This document shows positions 1 to 8,597 of a stretch of DNA of 64,000 nt, piece after piece. Numbering within the stretch: the first letter of the stretch is position 1; each line of letters starts with the position of its first letter. A program made the translations under genes and the position numbers. The DNA comes from Belliella pelovolcani (GTDB lineage Bacteria; Bacteroidota; Bacteroidia; Cytophagales; Cyclobacteriaceae): assembly GCF_900156785.1 (NCBI RefSeq), contig NZ_FTOP01000001.1:186001-250000 (forward strand), in the 5' to 3' direction. The notes below the pieces were generated by a model. It worked only from the letters and a program-made list of their open reading frames with translations, was not told the DNA's origin and made no database searches.

Positions 1-414
1 TTTATTCCGAAAGCTTTCACCGTGGTAGGGATCTAGGTTTTAAACTTTGCTTTGAATTTCACCCTGATATTTTGCTCTTTGAATGCATAATTTTGATTTT
101 CACTATTTGAAACATTATTTTATGCTTTTTACAAATACCAAAATGAAATTCTTTTATTTCACTCGTTTTGATTAATTAATGGAATAAATTATAGATTTCC
201 AAAATCAGATACGAGATATTTTCATGATAAAGATCACTTCAAAAAATGCTATTTTTCACCCTAGAATACCATGTTCAAATAAGTAGTGAGGAGTTGCTTT
301 TTTCCTGTTTTTAAAAGCAAAATCAAGCTTAGAGTAGCTGAAAAAAATAATTTAAAAATTTTTGAATATTTTTTCTCCTACCGCAATAAACTCTGAAAAT
401 CACTTTCTAGAAGA
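1..414. other. AT-rich non-coding left edge
   Basis: No convincing reading frame is visible on either strand. The stretch is A/T-rich with many oligo-A and oligo-T tracts. It lies downstream of the lysA/small-RNA unit that runs leftwards, so it may hold the control region of a gene beyond the window edge. I see no repeat shared with the rest of the window. Confidence 0.5.
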
Positions 415-446
415 CATAAAAAAACCCGGTAATGGAGACCGGGTCT
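414..446 (-). terminator. Rho-independent terminator
   Basis: GC-rich stem ACCCGGT/ACCGGGT with a 7-nt loop. Read on the minus strand it is followed by a run of about eight T. It ends the lysA transcript or the short transcript just downstream of it. Confidence 0.7.
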
Positions 447-496
447 TTATTAAAATAATTACTACTACTAGGGAATATCTATCTAGGATTTTTGCC
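418..496 (-). ncRNA. Candidate small RNA downstream of lysA
   Basis: On the minus strand a textbook Bacteroidota promoter (TTG at 529-531, 19-nt spacer, TATATTTG at 502-509) points away from lysA. About 80 nt further on is a 7-bp hairpin (ACCCGGT/ACCGGGT, 424-444) followed by a long T-run. The enclosed segment has no plausible coding frame. The simplest reading is a short independent transcript of about 80 nt. Alternatively the hairpin is just the lysA terminator and the promoter serves a gene beyond the left edge. The promoter and hairpin are seen directly; the RNA is inferred, and I do not recognise a known RNA family. Confidence 0.4.
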
Positions 497-499
497 CTT

Positions 500-531
500 A
501 CCAAATATACGACTAATTAAAATCTGTTCAA
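500..531 (-). promoter_or_regulatory. Consensus sigma-A(Bfr)-type promoter
   Basis: TTG, exactly 19 nt, then TATATTTG on the minus strand. This is a full match to the Bacteroides-type -33/-7 consensus (TTTG-N19-TAnnTTTG) and the best such match I found in the window. It lies between the lysA stop codon and a strong hairpin terminator, so it is unlikely to drive lysA itself. Confidence 0.6.
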
Positions 532-581
532 AAATTAGCAGGAAATTAAACGATTAATAATCTGATGCTAAATAGCTTAGA

Positions 582-1814
582 TCAAATCCCAATATCAACC
601 TGATGCTTCAGAATATCTTCAAAAGTCTCCCTTGCACGAATTAGGTAATCTTTACCATCTAAGATCAATACCTCTGCAGGTCTCAGTCTGGAATTGTAAT
701 TTGATGCCATGCTGAAACCATAAGCTCCTGCATTTTTGATGGCCAGAATATCCCCTTCCGATACTGTATGCAGCTTTCTGTCTGCTGCAATGGTGTCTGT
801 TTCGCAGATATAGCCCACTACAGTATAAATATGCTCCTCACCAGAAGTATTAGACACATTGACTACACCATGGTATGCATCATACATCATAGGCCTGATC
901 AGGTGATTCAAGCCCGAATCTACTCCCACAAATGTACTTACTGGAGTAGATTTAATCACATTGGACCTGACAAGTAGGTATCCAGCTTCACTGACAATGA
1001 ATTTGCCTGGCTCAAACCAAATCTCCAATTTCCTTCCATACCCTTGGCAGAAAGTCTGAAATGCTGCGGAAACCTTCTCTCCCACCTGCATGATATCTGT
1101 GGTGATATCCCCTTCTTTATAGCCAACCTTGAATCCCCCTCCAAAATCCAAAAACTTCAAATCAGGAAACTGCCTTGCCGCGTCAAAAAGAATCTCTGCA
1201 CCTTTCAAGAACACCTCTGCTTCCAAAATATCGGAACCAGTATGTACATGCAAGCCAGTGACCTGCAATTGGTACTCCTCCACTACTTTCAGTATATTTT
1301 TCAATTGTAGAATAGAGATACCAAACTTGCTATCAATATGGCCAACTGAGATTTTGGCATTTCCTCCTGCCATGATATGTGGATTCAGACGGATACATAC
1401 AGGAACAGTATTTCCATAATGCTTGCCGAAATGTTCCAACATGGGTACATTATCTATATTGATCATCACACCCAAGTCGACCGCTTCTTGGATCTCGGAA
1501 AAAGCAACACAATTAGGCGTGTACATGATATCCTGAGCCTCAAAACCTGCATGCATTCCTAACATGACCTCTTCAATGGACACCGCATCGATACCAGTAC
1601 CAGATGCCTTGAGTAGTTTCAAAATATTTATATTGGAAAGTGCCTTAGTGGCATATTTGATTTTGAGATCTACACTAGCAAATGCCTCTTGAAGTAACTT
1701 AACTTGAGATTTGATTTTGGCGCCATCATACACATAAACTGGGGTGCCATATTTTGCTGCTATCTCTGTAAGGGCTAGACCTTGTATTTGGTAGGTTTGA
1801 TTGATTAACTCCAT
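582..1814 (-). CDS. lysA: Diaminopimelate decarboxylase
   Basis: This is a PLP-dependent enzyme that decarboxylates meso-diaminopimelate to L-lysine, the last step of lysine synthesis in the cytoplasm. The 410-residue length is normal for the family. The N-terminal alanine-racemase-like barrel carries the PLP lysine in KYATKAL (about Lys57), the HVHTGSD stretch near residue 192 and a glycine-rich phosphate loop (FGGGFKVG). The C-terminal domain has the CETDT active-site cysteine motif and the YGFSMASNYN segment. The gene is monocistronic and divergent from the two-component pair. A TATCTTTG -7 box (1832-1839) lies close upstream, giving a leader of about a dozen nucleotides. The assignment is firm. 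Confidence 0.95.
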   Translation of the reverse strand: MELINQTYQIQGLALTEIAAKYGTPVYVYDGAKIKSQVKLLQEAFASVDLKIKYATKALSNINILKLLKASGTGIDAVSIEEVMLGMHAGFEAQDIMYTPNCVAFSEIQEAVDLGVMINIDNVPMLEHFGKHYGNTVPVCIRLNPHIMAGGNAKISVGHIDSKFGISILQLKNILKVVEEYQLQVTGLHVHTGSDILEAEVFLKGAEILFDAARQFPDLKFLDFGGGFKVGYKEGDITTDIMQVGEKVSAAFQTFCQGYGRKLEIWFEPGKFIVSEAGYLLVRSNVIKSTPVSTFVGVDSGLNHLIRPMMYDAYHGVVNVSNTSGEEHIYTVVGYICETDTIAADRKLHTVSEGDILAIKNAGAYGFSMASNYNSRLRPAEVLILDGKDYLIRARETFEDILKHQVDIGI

Positions 1815-1849
1815 GATTTTGAATTGAGTCGCAAAGATAAGGATTGATG

Positions 1850-1885
1850 GACAATAAAAAAGGAAGACCTAGGCCTTCCTTTTCG
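1850..1885 (-). terminator. Terminator-like hairpin upstream of lysA
   Basis: On the minus strand a stem of about 9 bp (AAAAGGAAG/CTTCCTTTT) is followed by T-rich sequence. It lies in the divergent region between lysA and the histidine kinase, upstream of the likely lysA -7 box. No coding gene is positioned to be terminated here. It could end a short unannotated transcript, insulate the promoter, or act as an attenuator if lysA transcription starts further upstream. Confidence 0.45.
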
Positions 1886-2039
1886 GTATTATACTAGCTA
1901 TTCGCTATTTTAAGAAACAATTAAACAACGGTCTAAAAGTACGAAAGGTTTGATAATTTAAAAGTCAAACATGCTTCCTTTTGCTGTTAAATAATGTTAA
2001 GCCGCTCTCTTGGTTCATATTAACCTATAAATTTGTAGC

Positions 2040-3752
2040 ATGTCCAAATCCAAAATGAAGTTGATGATTGTCTTGATGTCCCTAGCGAGCTTTGGCTTAC
2101 TGGGGTTTCAGTTCTATTGGATCAGCAATGCTTTACGGATCAACGAAGAGCGATTTGAGCAGAACGTCTACCAATCTCTCACCGCTACAGTAGCCCATAT
2201 AGAAAAAGGAGAAGCCAGTGATGTGTTTCTGAACTATCTGGTCCAAGATACACTCTTACAAAAATATTTATTCGAACCCATTGAGCCCATTGAAATTCAA
2301 GTCCGACAAAGGCCCGTAAATAGAAGGAGACCATCCGTGACCGACTCCGTGATGCAATTCCCCATTCCACAATTCAGTCAGCGCTTCCAAAGAATCATAG
2401 AGGCCTCTGGATTTGATATCAATATCTTGGCAGATTTGGATAACTTCCTCAACAACCTGACAGCCGAAATGGCATCGACCATTTTCACTCCTGATGAATT
2501 ACAAGTGCTGCTTCAAGAAAGAGAAAGGCAATATGCCTACCTCAGTCAAATCGAACTTTCTTATCGCGGCAGATTCAATGGAAGAAGGGATATCGAAACA
2601 GAAAGGGAGTACAACATTCCCCCTGAGGATTTAGAAAAAATCAGGAGGGCCAACGAGAGAATAGAATTGATGAACAGAGCTTGGGAAGAACTACTCGAAG
2701 GTCAAAAAGACATCTTGAGCCGAATGGACACCAGTTTTGTGAGGCAATTTTTGGCCAATGTCCTCAGCGAAAGAGGTATCAATCAGAAATTTGATCTTGC
2801 AGTCATCAATGACAAAGGCAGTCTGATTCCAATCACTCCTGTATCTGATGCATTGAAACTAATCCGTGATGGACAACAAGCCAGACTTTTCCCTAGTGAT
2901 ATCGTAGGCAAAGAAAATTACCTCTCCATCTATTTTCCTAGGAAAAAACTCTTTGTTGTTCAACAAGTATGGCTCCCTGTCTTGAGCTCCATGATATTCA
3001 TAGCCATCATCATCATCTGCTTCATCTACGCCATCAGGGTCATCATCAGACAAAAAAACCTATCCGAAATCAAAAATGATTTCATCAACAACATGACCCA
3101 CGAGTTCAAAACTCCCATCGCTACTGTCAGCCTAGCTGTAGAAGCGCTTCAAGATCCAGAACTTGCCAATCAAGATGCTTTCAGAAATCGCTACCTCAGC
3201 ATCATCAAAGACGAGAACAAAAGACTTGGGTCTCAGGTGGAAAAAGTACTGCAATCCGCAGCATTGGATAAGAAGGATTTCAAACTCAAACTAGAACCAG
3301 TCGACTTTAAAGAATTGATCTCAACTGCAAAGAAGCAAGTCGAATTGCAGGTAGAAAATAAAGGCGGAAATATCAGTCTAAATTCGAAACTAAAGGACTC
3401 AACGATCATTGCTGACAAATTCCACCTTTCTCATATGGTCAATAACCTCCTTGACAATGCCATCAAATACTCGCAAGCCAAACCCATCATCAAGATACAA
3501 TCTTGGGATGACCAAGACCACGTCTACATAGCCATTGAAGACAATGGAATAGGCATGTCTAAAGAGGCTGTGAAGAAAATTTTCGATAAATTCTACCGTG
3601 TTCCTACAGGAAACCTACACGATGTCAAGGGTTTTGGGCTGGGACTTTCCTATGTCAAAACCATGCTGGAAGCACATCGTGGAGAAATTCAAGTAAGTAG
3701 CGAACCAGGAAAAGGAAGTATATTTACTCTCAAACTACCCAAAAAACAATGA
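2040..3752 (+). CDS. Sensor histidine kinase, RprX-like
   Basis: This is a membrane sensor kinase of the HisKA/HATPase_c type. It has a transmembrane helix at residues 8-27, a large periplasmic region of about 285 residues, a second helix at about 314-337, and then the kinase core. The phosphoacceptor is His354 in the NNMTHEFKTP H-box. The N-box (NNLLDNAIKY), G1 (DNGIGM) and G2 (GFGLGLSY) boxes are intact. Its stop overlaps the response regulator start by 4 nt, so the two are co-translated. Layout and partner resemble RprX of Bacteroides, but the signal sensed is unknown. A TAAATTTG box ends five bases before the ATG, suggesting a leaderless message. Confidence 0.9.
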   Translation: MSKSKMKLMIVLMSLASFGLLGFQFYWISNALRINEERFEQNVYQSLTATVAHIEKGEASDVFLNYLVQDTLLQKYLFEPIEPIEIQVRQRPVNRRRPSVTDSVMQFPIPQFSQRFQRIIEASGFDINILADLDNFLNNLTAEMASTIFTPDELQVLLQERERQYAYLSQIELSYRGRFNGRRDIETEREYNIPPEDLEKIRRANERIELMNRAWEELLEGQKDILSRMDTSFVRQFLANVLSERGINQKFDLAVINDKGSLIPITPVSDALKLIRDGQQARLFPSDIVGKENYLSIYFPRKKLFVVQQVWLPVLSSMIFIAIIIICFIYAIRVIIRQKNLSEIKNDFINNMTHEFKTPIATVSLAVEALQDPELANQDAFRNRYLSIIKDENKRLGSQVEKVLQSAALDKKDFKLKLEPVDFKELISTAKKQVELQVENKGGNISLNSKLKDSTIIADKFHLSHMVNNLLDNAIKYSQAKPIIKIQSWDDQDHVYIAIEDNGIGMSKEAVKKIFDKFYRVPTGNLHDVKGFGLGLSYVKTMLEAHRGEIQVSSEPGKGSIFTLKLPKKQ

Positions 3753-4441
3753 GCAAGCCAAGACTTTTGATCGTAGAAGATGATCCTAACTTAGGAGATA
3801 TCCTCAATGAATACCTCACCATGAAAGGTTACGAGACCACTTTATGCCGGGATGGTGAAGAAGGATGGTCCAAATTCAAAAAGGATAAATTCAACCTTTG
3901 CATCCTTGATATTATGATGCCAAAAAAAGATGGCTTTACACTGGGTAAAGAAATCAAAAAGGTACAGGAAGACCTACCCATCATCTACCTTTCAGCCAAA
4001 AACCTGAAGGAAGATGTGATCGAAGGATTGAAAATCGGCGCGGATGATTACATCACCAAACCTTTTAGTATGGAGGAACTGCTACTCCGTATTGCTGCGA
4101 TTCTCAAAAGAACACAAAAAAGCGAAGCACATGAAGGTCTAAAAACGCTAAAGTTTGGAGACTTCACGCTACATTACGACGAACAGCAACTCGAAAGCCC
4201 TAGCGGCAAACATAAGCTGACTTCGAAAGAAAATGAATTGCTACGACTACTAGCCTCAGAAATCAACAAGCTGGTCAATCGAAGCCATGCACTCAAGCAA
4301 ATCTGGGGAGACGATAGCTACTTCAATGCAAGAAGTATGGATGTATACCTCAGCAAAATCCGAAAGCTACTCAAAGAAGATCCCAAAGTACAAATCATCA
4401 CCATTCATGGAGAAGGTTTCAAAATGGTCGTCAGTGAATAA
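3749..4441 (+). CDS. OmpR-family response regulator, RprY-like
   Basis: This is the DNA-binding partner of the preceding kinase. The receiver domain (about residues 5-118) has the acidic pair at 11-12, phosphoacceptor Asp54 in DIMMPKKDG, and conserved Lys104 in ITKPF. The winged-helix trans_reg_C domain occupies about 135-228. The 230-residue length is typical. The receiver region closely resembles RprY-type regulators, including the MMPKKDGFTL stretch. The ATGA overlap with the kinase stop supports a two-gene operon, which ends at a palindromic terminator directly downstream. Confidence 0.93.
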   Translation: MSKPRLLIVEDDPNLGDILNEYLTMKGYETTLCRDGEEGWSKFKKDKFNLCILDIMMPKKDGFTLGKEIKKVQEDLPIIYLSAKNLKEDVIEGLKIGADDYITKPFSMEELLLRIAAILKRTQKSEAHEGLKTLKFGDFTLHYDEQQLESPSGKHKLTSKENELLRLLASEINKLVNRSHALKQIWGDDSYFNARSMDVYLSKIRKLLKEDPKVQIITIHGEGFKMVVSE

Positions 4442-4461
4442 GATTTTAAGGAGATAGGAGG

Positions 4462-4498
4462 TTTAAAAAAAGGAGGGGAATTCCCCTCCTTTTTTAGA
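4462..4498. terminator. Bidirectional terminator
   Basis: An almost perfect palindrome of AGGAGGGGAA/TTCCCCTCCT is flanked by A-runs and T-runs on both sides. It serves the convergent response regulator (plus) and TonB receptor (minus). Confidence 0.9.
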
Positions 4499-4522
4499 TT
4501 CTTCAACTAAGCATAAGCGCTA

Positions 4523-6922
4523 CTAGAATCTTACCTTCAAACCAGCAAGGAAATTGGTTCCTGCCATTGGATAGTAAAAATTTTCAGTAATCAATTGCCT
4601 TCCTGTCTCTCCTTCTCCTGGCAAGAAGTACGAGAAGGTATAACCATTGGGCTCGTAGAGTTTGTTGAAAATATTGTATACCATCAAGGTAAACTCAAGG
4701 TTATTTACAAACCTTGGTCTCATAGCATAATTCAACCGCAGGTCAGTTGTCCAGAAAGCATCTAGCTTTCTATTTTCATTCATGGTGTTATCCATATACT
4801 GACTACTTACATACTTGTTCAATAGACTCAACTCAAAGTTTTTGAAAGGTCTATAATCCAAAATCGCTGATCCCACCACATTAGGAGAGAAGGCAATATC
4901 AGTATTGGTATAAGTAATCTCCTCCTGGAAAAACACTGCTGCCGAATAATCATCCAAGTACTCCGTGAACTCAGCAATCTTATTCCTACTAATCGCCAAG
5001 TTACCTCCCAAGCTAATCTTCGAAGAAAGCTGATAAGCACCATCTAGCTCTATACCTGCTCGATAAGAGTCCGCAACATTATCCCTTACATAAGCCCCTA
5101 CATCATTCAGTTGACCAGTCAAAACCAACTGATTATTGTAGTTCATATAATATATATTAGCATTGTAAGCATACCTGCTTTTATTGACCTTGATACCAGC
5201 TTCTATATTCTGTAAGTTTTCAGCTTGTGGCGCTCTGTCTACTATCGGGGAGTCTGTAAAATCTCTCCTTACTGGTTCACGGTTTGCCACCGCATAGGAA
5301 GCATACCAAGATTTACCTGTACTGGTCTGATAAGTCAACCCAAACTTGGGATTGAAGAAATTGTAACTCACCTGCCCACTGATATCACGCAGATCATTAT
5401 TGATTCCATCAAATCGATAATCTATTCCTCGATATTGCAAATCTCCAAAAAGGAATAATCCTTCAATAGCCTCATAGGTACCTTTCAGATAAACATTCCT
5501 GTCATCTTTTACCGCGACATTGTCATAATACCTGTCTCTGATATTTACATCATTGGCAAATTGCATCCAAATGAGCTCTCCAAAGTGATCCCCATCATAA
5601 CGATTGGCTCCTCCGCCTAGGACTACATCCCACTTGGCATCATCAGAGATATAATTGAAAGAGAATACCCCTCCATAAAAATCATTGTCCAACCACCTTC
5701 TACGAATGATGTCCATTCTGGCTATGCTCTCACCGCCAATCAGAAGATTCGGAAGATTATAATTTTCTAAACGATCATTTGGTCTAAACTGCTCATAGTA
5801 ACCGCGTCCATAGGTATAATGCAAGGCCGCATTCGCCTTCCAGTTAGGGCTCAATGCTCCAGTATAGATCAATTGGTAATGATCCTGCTGGTAATTATCC
5901 GTTTGATTATCGTAGGTATATCGATTGAAAGTCCTGTTTGTGGCTAGCAAGGCCTCTGGGACACCTTCCCAGGCCTGATAAGTTTGTTCTGCTCCTGAGA
6001 AAATATTCACCTTCACTACATGCTTGTCGCCATAGTATCCTCCACTGACAAAATAAGACCTCAAATCAGAAAATGCCCGATCAATATAGCCATCAGAGGT
6101 GATTTGCGATAGTCTAGCGTCAAATGCCCAACGATCATTGATCAAACCCGTACCAGCCTTAACGGTATGCCTTCTAGTATTGAAAGAACCAAATGAATTA
6201 TCTACCTCTCCGTAAGCTTCATCTTGGCGCGTATCTGTTTGAATATTGATGCTCGCACCAAAGGTGGCTGCTCCATTTGTAGACGTTCCCACTCCTCGCT
6301 GTATCTGCATATTGTCTACCGAAGAGGCAAAATCAGGCATATTCACCCAGAAAACCCCATGCGACTCTGCGTCATTGAGCGGAATACCATTCACGGTGAC
6401 ATTGATCCTCGTCTGATCAGAACCTCTGATACGAAGTCCTGTATAACCTACCCCAGCGCCAGCATCTGAAAAACTCACCACTGAAGGTGTGTAGTTCAGG
6501 AGCATAGGAATATCCTGGCCCAAGTTAAGCTTGGCGATATCCTCCTTTTTGATGTTTTGAAATGTGGTCGGCGTCACATCTGTAGCTCTTGTCCCATAGA
6601 CGATAAACTCCTCCGTGAAAATACTACTTTGATCCAAGTTCAACTCCAAAACCTCGTTCAAAGGCACCTTGATGGAGTTTTTCAAGGTCTCGTAACCCAA
6701 GAAAGAAACCCTGAGCACATAAGACCCTGAAGGGATATTTCTTATTTCAAACTTCCCCGAAAGGTCTACCGTCGCACCACGGCCAGTTCCTTCCAATACT
6801 ACATTGGCACCTACTAAGGGTTCGCCTGTTTGGGAATCCTTGACAGAGCCACTGATGCTGTTCTGTGCCACTGCCACAAAACTCATTAGCAAGATCGCTA
6901 ATGATAATCCATACTTTTTCAT
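4523..6922 (-). CDS. TonB-dependent receptor, predicted thiamin importer
   Basis: This is an outer-membrane receptor of 799 residues: signal peptide 1-19, CarboxypepD_reg-like domain about 22-105, plug domain about 110-235, then a 22-stranded barrel ending in a C-terminal phenylalanine. The plug contains the usual GLRIRG stretch. The protein alone does not reveal its ligand. A TPP riboswitch in its leader does: in Bacteroidota such riboswitch-controlled receptors (Omr1 type, predicted by comparative genomics) are assigned to uptake of thiamin or its phosphates. No thiamin synthesis or inner-membrane transport gene is adjacent. The receptor class is certain; the substrate is inferred from the riboswitch. 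Confidence 0.9.
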   Translation of the reverse strand: MKKYGLSLAILLMSFVAVAQNSISGSVKDSQTGEPLVGANVVLEGTGRGATVDLSGKFEIRNIPSGSYVLRVSFLGYETLKNSIKVPLNEVLELNLDQSSIFTEEFIVYGTRATDVTPTTFQNIKKEDIAKLNLGQDIPMLLNYTPSVVSFSDAGAGVGYTGLRIRGSDQTRINVTVNGIPLNDAESHGVFWVNMPDFASSVDNMQIQRGVGTSTNGAATFGASINIQTDTRQDEAYGEVDNSFGSFNTRRHTVKAGTGLINDRWAFDARLSQITSDGYIDRAFSDLRSYFVSGGYYGDKHVVKVNIFSGAEQTYQAWEGVPEALLATNRTFNRYTYDNQTDNYQQDHYQLIYTGALSPNWKANAALHYTYGRGYYEQFRPNDRLENYNLPNLLIGGESIARMDIIRRRWLDNDFYGGVFSFNYISDDAKWDVVLGGGANRYDGDHFGELIWMQFANDVNIRDRYYDNVAVKDDRNVYLKGTYEAIEGLFLFGDLQYRGIDYRFDGINNDLRDISGQVSYNFFNPKFGLTYQTSTGKSWYASYAVANREPVRRDFTDSPIVDRAPQAENLQNIEAGIKVNKSRYAYNANIYYMNYNNQLVLTGQLNDVGAYVRDNVADSYRAGIELDGAYQLSSKISLGGNLAISRNKIAEFTEYLDDYSAAVFFQEEITYTNTDIAFSPNVVGSAILDYRPFKNFELSLLNKYVSSQYMDNTMNENRKLDAFWTTDLRLNYAMRPRFVNNLEFTLMVYNIFNKLYEPNGYTFSYFLPGEGETGRQLITENFYYPMAGTNFLAGLKVRF

Positions 6923-6923
6923 G

Positions 6924-7036
6924 TTATTTACTGCTTGTCCGCATCTGCGGATGGTTAAACATCAGAAAACCAAGGGGATGATTTTCTTTGATTTGTTCAC
7001 CCTATTCCCATTTCCAAATATCAAATTTGCTTGCAT
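6924..7036 (-). other. Two chained short ORFs in the riboswitch leader
   Basis: Between the riboswitch and the receptor the minus strand holds a 24-codon frame (ATG at 7036, TGA at 6962-6964). Its stop overlaps the start of a 12-codon frame (ATG at 6962, stop at 6924-6926) as TGATG. That stop is followed by one base and the receptor ATG. The chain is seen in sequence. Whether the frames are translated, and whether they couple receptor translation to the riboswitch, is unknown; chance occurrence is quite possible. Confidence 0.25.
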
Positions 7037-7093
7037 GCAATACCGATAAACTCGGTGGACTCGTCCTTTTGAAATTAATGATTTTGGTAATGG

Positions 7094-7180
7094 TTACTCA
7101 TTTCCCTTCGCCGGCACTACCCGGATCAGGTATTGTGGGTATGATCTCAGCCCGTTTTGTTAAGGCACCCCTCATGATCT
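7094..7180 (-). promoter_or_regulatory. TPP riboswitch (THI element)
   Basis: The minus strand carries the conserved blocks of the thiamin pyrophosphate aptamer in order: GGGGTGCC, GGCTGAGA, then ACCTGATCCGGGTAGTGCC and GCGAAGGGAA. It lies about 170 nt upstream of the TonB receptor start and just downstream of a good promoter. TPP binding would lower receptor expression. No obvious T-tract terminator lies between the aptamer and the gene, so control is more likely at translation or through a less canonical platform. The family assignment rests on near-complete consensus match. Confidence 0.95.
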
Positions 7181-7186
7181 TGCGTG

Positions 7187-7216
7187 CAAATGTAGACGAT
7201 TTGAAGGACTAATGAA
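7187..7216 (-). promoter_or_regulatory. Promoter of the riboswitch-receptor transcript
   Basis: TACATTTG (7187-7194) is a full match to the -7 box. A TTC lies 19 nt upstream in place of the -33 TTG. The predicted start falls about 7 nt downstream, at the 5' edge of the TPP aptamer. Confidence 0.55.
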
Positions 7217-7327
7217 ATTCTTGATAGAAATAAATTTGACATGTACACCATCTCGACCTACCTCTAAATTTATCTGTGTAAACCCTTGCTCCTTGAACTT
7301 CTTTGCGAGATGAAATATTTCTTTTGC

Positions 7328-7367
7328 AAAACAAAAAATCCCATTCCTTTGCAAGAATGGGATTTTA
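7328..7367 (-). terminator. Terminator of the bamA-ompH operon
   Basis: On the minus strand the stem AATCCCATTC/GAATGGGATT is followed by a run of six T. It lies about 20 nt after the stop of the last ompH gene. Confidence 0.85.
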
Positions 7368-7389
7368 TATCCTGTTGGGTAAGATTTTA

Positions 7390-7941
7390 TTATTGATCTC
7401 CTGAAAGACCACCTTCTGGGATCTCAATACCCAATTTCTTCAATACCAATTCAGTAAACTTGTCATCATCTCTTGTGTACAACAAGATTGGAGAATTGCC
7501 GGCAGAATCAGAGAAAATATGGGTGTAGTTATTTTCTGCTGCAACTGCATTGATCGCATTGAACACCTTAGTCTGTACTGGCTCAAGCAACTGCTGCAAT
7601 TTTCTCTGATAAGAAACCTGTGCATCTTGCTCAAATTTTTGAAGCTCTTCCTGTAATTTCCTCAATTCGTTCTCCTTTGCTGCTCTAGCATCCTCAGTCA
7701 TCGTAGCTGCTGCCTGCTGATAAGCTTGTACTTGTCTTTGGAAGCTTTCGCCTTTAGTCTGAATATTTACCTGAAGTTGCTGCTGATAATCCTGAATATC
7801 TGCACCGATCTGCTCCATCTCTGGCATCAAATCCATGATCAACTCTACATTGGTATACCCAATCTTGATATCTTGGGCCTGTGCTACAAATCCCACGCAA
7901 AAGATCGCAATTGCAGAAAGGATAAATTTTGCTTTCATCAT
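7390..7941 (-). CDS. OmpH/Skp-family periplasmic chaperone
   Basis: This is a periplasmic holdase of the Skp (OmpH) family that keeps unfolded outer-membrane proteins soluble on the way to the BAM complex. A signal peptide spans residues 1-22, ending at VAQAQ. The mature part is Gln/Glu/Lys-rich coiled coil (about 45-125), the tentacle region, followed by the conserved C-terminal body segment (YTHIFSDSAG). It is the last gene of uppS-bamA-ompH-ompH and the first of two paralogs counted from the operon end. Two adjacent ATG codons are possible starts. The 120-nt gap upstream may hold its own promoter. Confidence 0.88.
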   Translation of the reverse strand: MMKAKFILSAIAIFCVGFVAQAQDIKIGYTNVELIMDLMPEMEQIGADIQDYQQQLQVNIQTKGESFQRQVQAYQQAAATMTEDARAAKENELRKLQEELQKFEQDAQVSYQRKLQQLLEPVQTKVFNAINAVAAENNYTHIFSDSAGNSPILLYTRDDDKFTELVLKKLGIEIPEGGLSGDQ

Positions 7942-8061
7942 CTTAATTATAATTTATTTTATTTTGTTTTTTTAAATACAATACAATTCACTACCTCGAA
8001 ATACCAATACCTCTATCAATTTTCTATAGGCTATCGATAGTGGCTTGGCGTCAGTCGACCG

Positions 8062-8595
8062 TCATTTATTCTCGATCCCCAATTCTTCCAACACAAACTC
8101 TGAGTAATCATGCCTCGGATCCGTGTAGATCAAGCCTAAACCGGCCGCTTTGTCAAACAAGCCAGCCAAACCATTTCTCTTTGCTACCCGATCTATGGCA
8201 TCATAAATCTTGGATTGCAATGGCTGCATCAATTCAGTTTGCTTTTGGTAATACTGCCCATTGACACCAAAGGTCCTGTTATTGAATGCTACGGCTTGCT
8301 TTTGCTTTTCTTCTATTGCCTGCATTCTTTCTTGGTACATTTCCTCAGTAAGCAAGACTTCTTCTGCTTTTAGGGTATTCAGCATTTCTTTGATCTCTCG
8401 ATCCAAATTTTGTGCCTCTTTTTTCCACTGACTACTCAGTGTCTCCAATTCCTGCTGAACAAGCTTATAATCAGGGTGTTTATTCAGAATAAATTCTGTA
8501 TCAATATACCCCCACTTCTGAGCAAAGGCATGATTCACGCTGGTCAACATGACCAATATGCCCGACAAAAGTAACAATTTCATGAATTTTTCCAT
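8062..8595 (-). CDS. OmpH/Skp-family periplasmic chaperone (paralog)
   Basis: This second Skp-like chaperone has a signal peptide in residues 5-25 (ending FAQ), a central coiled coil rich in Glu, Gln and Lys at about 50-125, and the C-terminal RNGLAGLFDKAAG segment corresponding to that of its neighbour. It starts two bases after the bamA stop, so it is translated from the bamA message. Starts at 8595 and 8583 are both ATG; the first gives four extra residues before the signal peptide. Having two divergent copies behind bamA is common in Bacteroidota. Confidence 0.87.
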   Translation of the reverse strand: MEKFMKLLLLSGILVMLTSVNHAFAQKWGYIDTEFILNKHPDYKLVQQELETLSSQWKKEAQNLDREIKEMLNTLKAEEVLLTEEMYQERMQAIEEKQKQAVAFNNRTFGVNGQYYQKQTELMQPLQSKIYDAIDRVAKRNGLAGLFDKAAGLGLIYTDPRHDYSEFVLEELGIENK

Positions 8596-8597
8596 GA

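Noticed and set aside
7172-7354. 60-codon minus-strand ORF over the riboswitch promoter
   Set aside because: It covers the promoter of the TPP riboswitch transcript and the terminator of the ompH gene, and shows no protein-like pattern.
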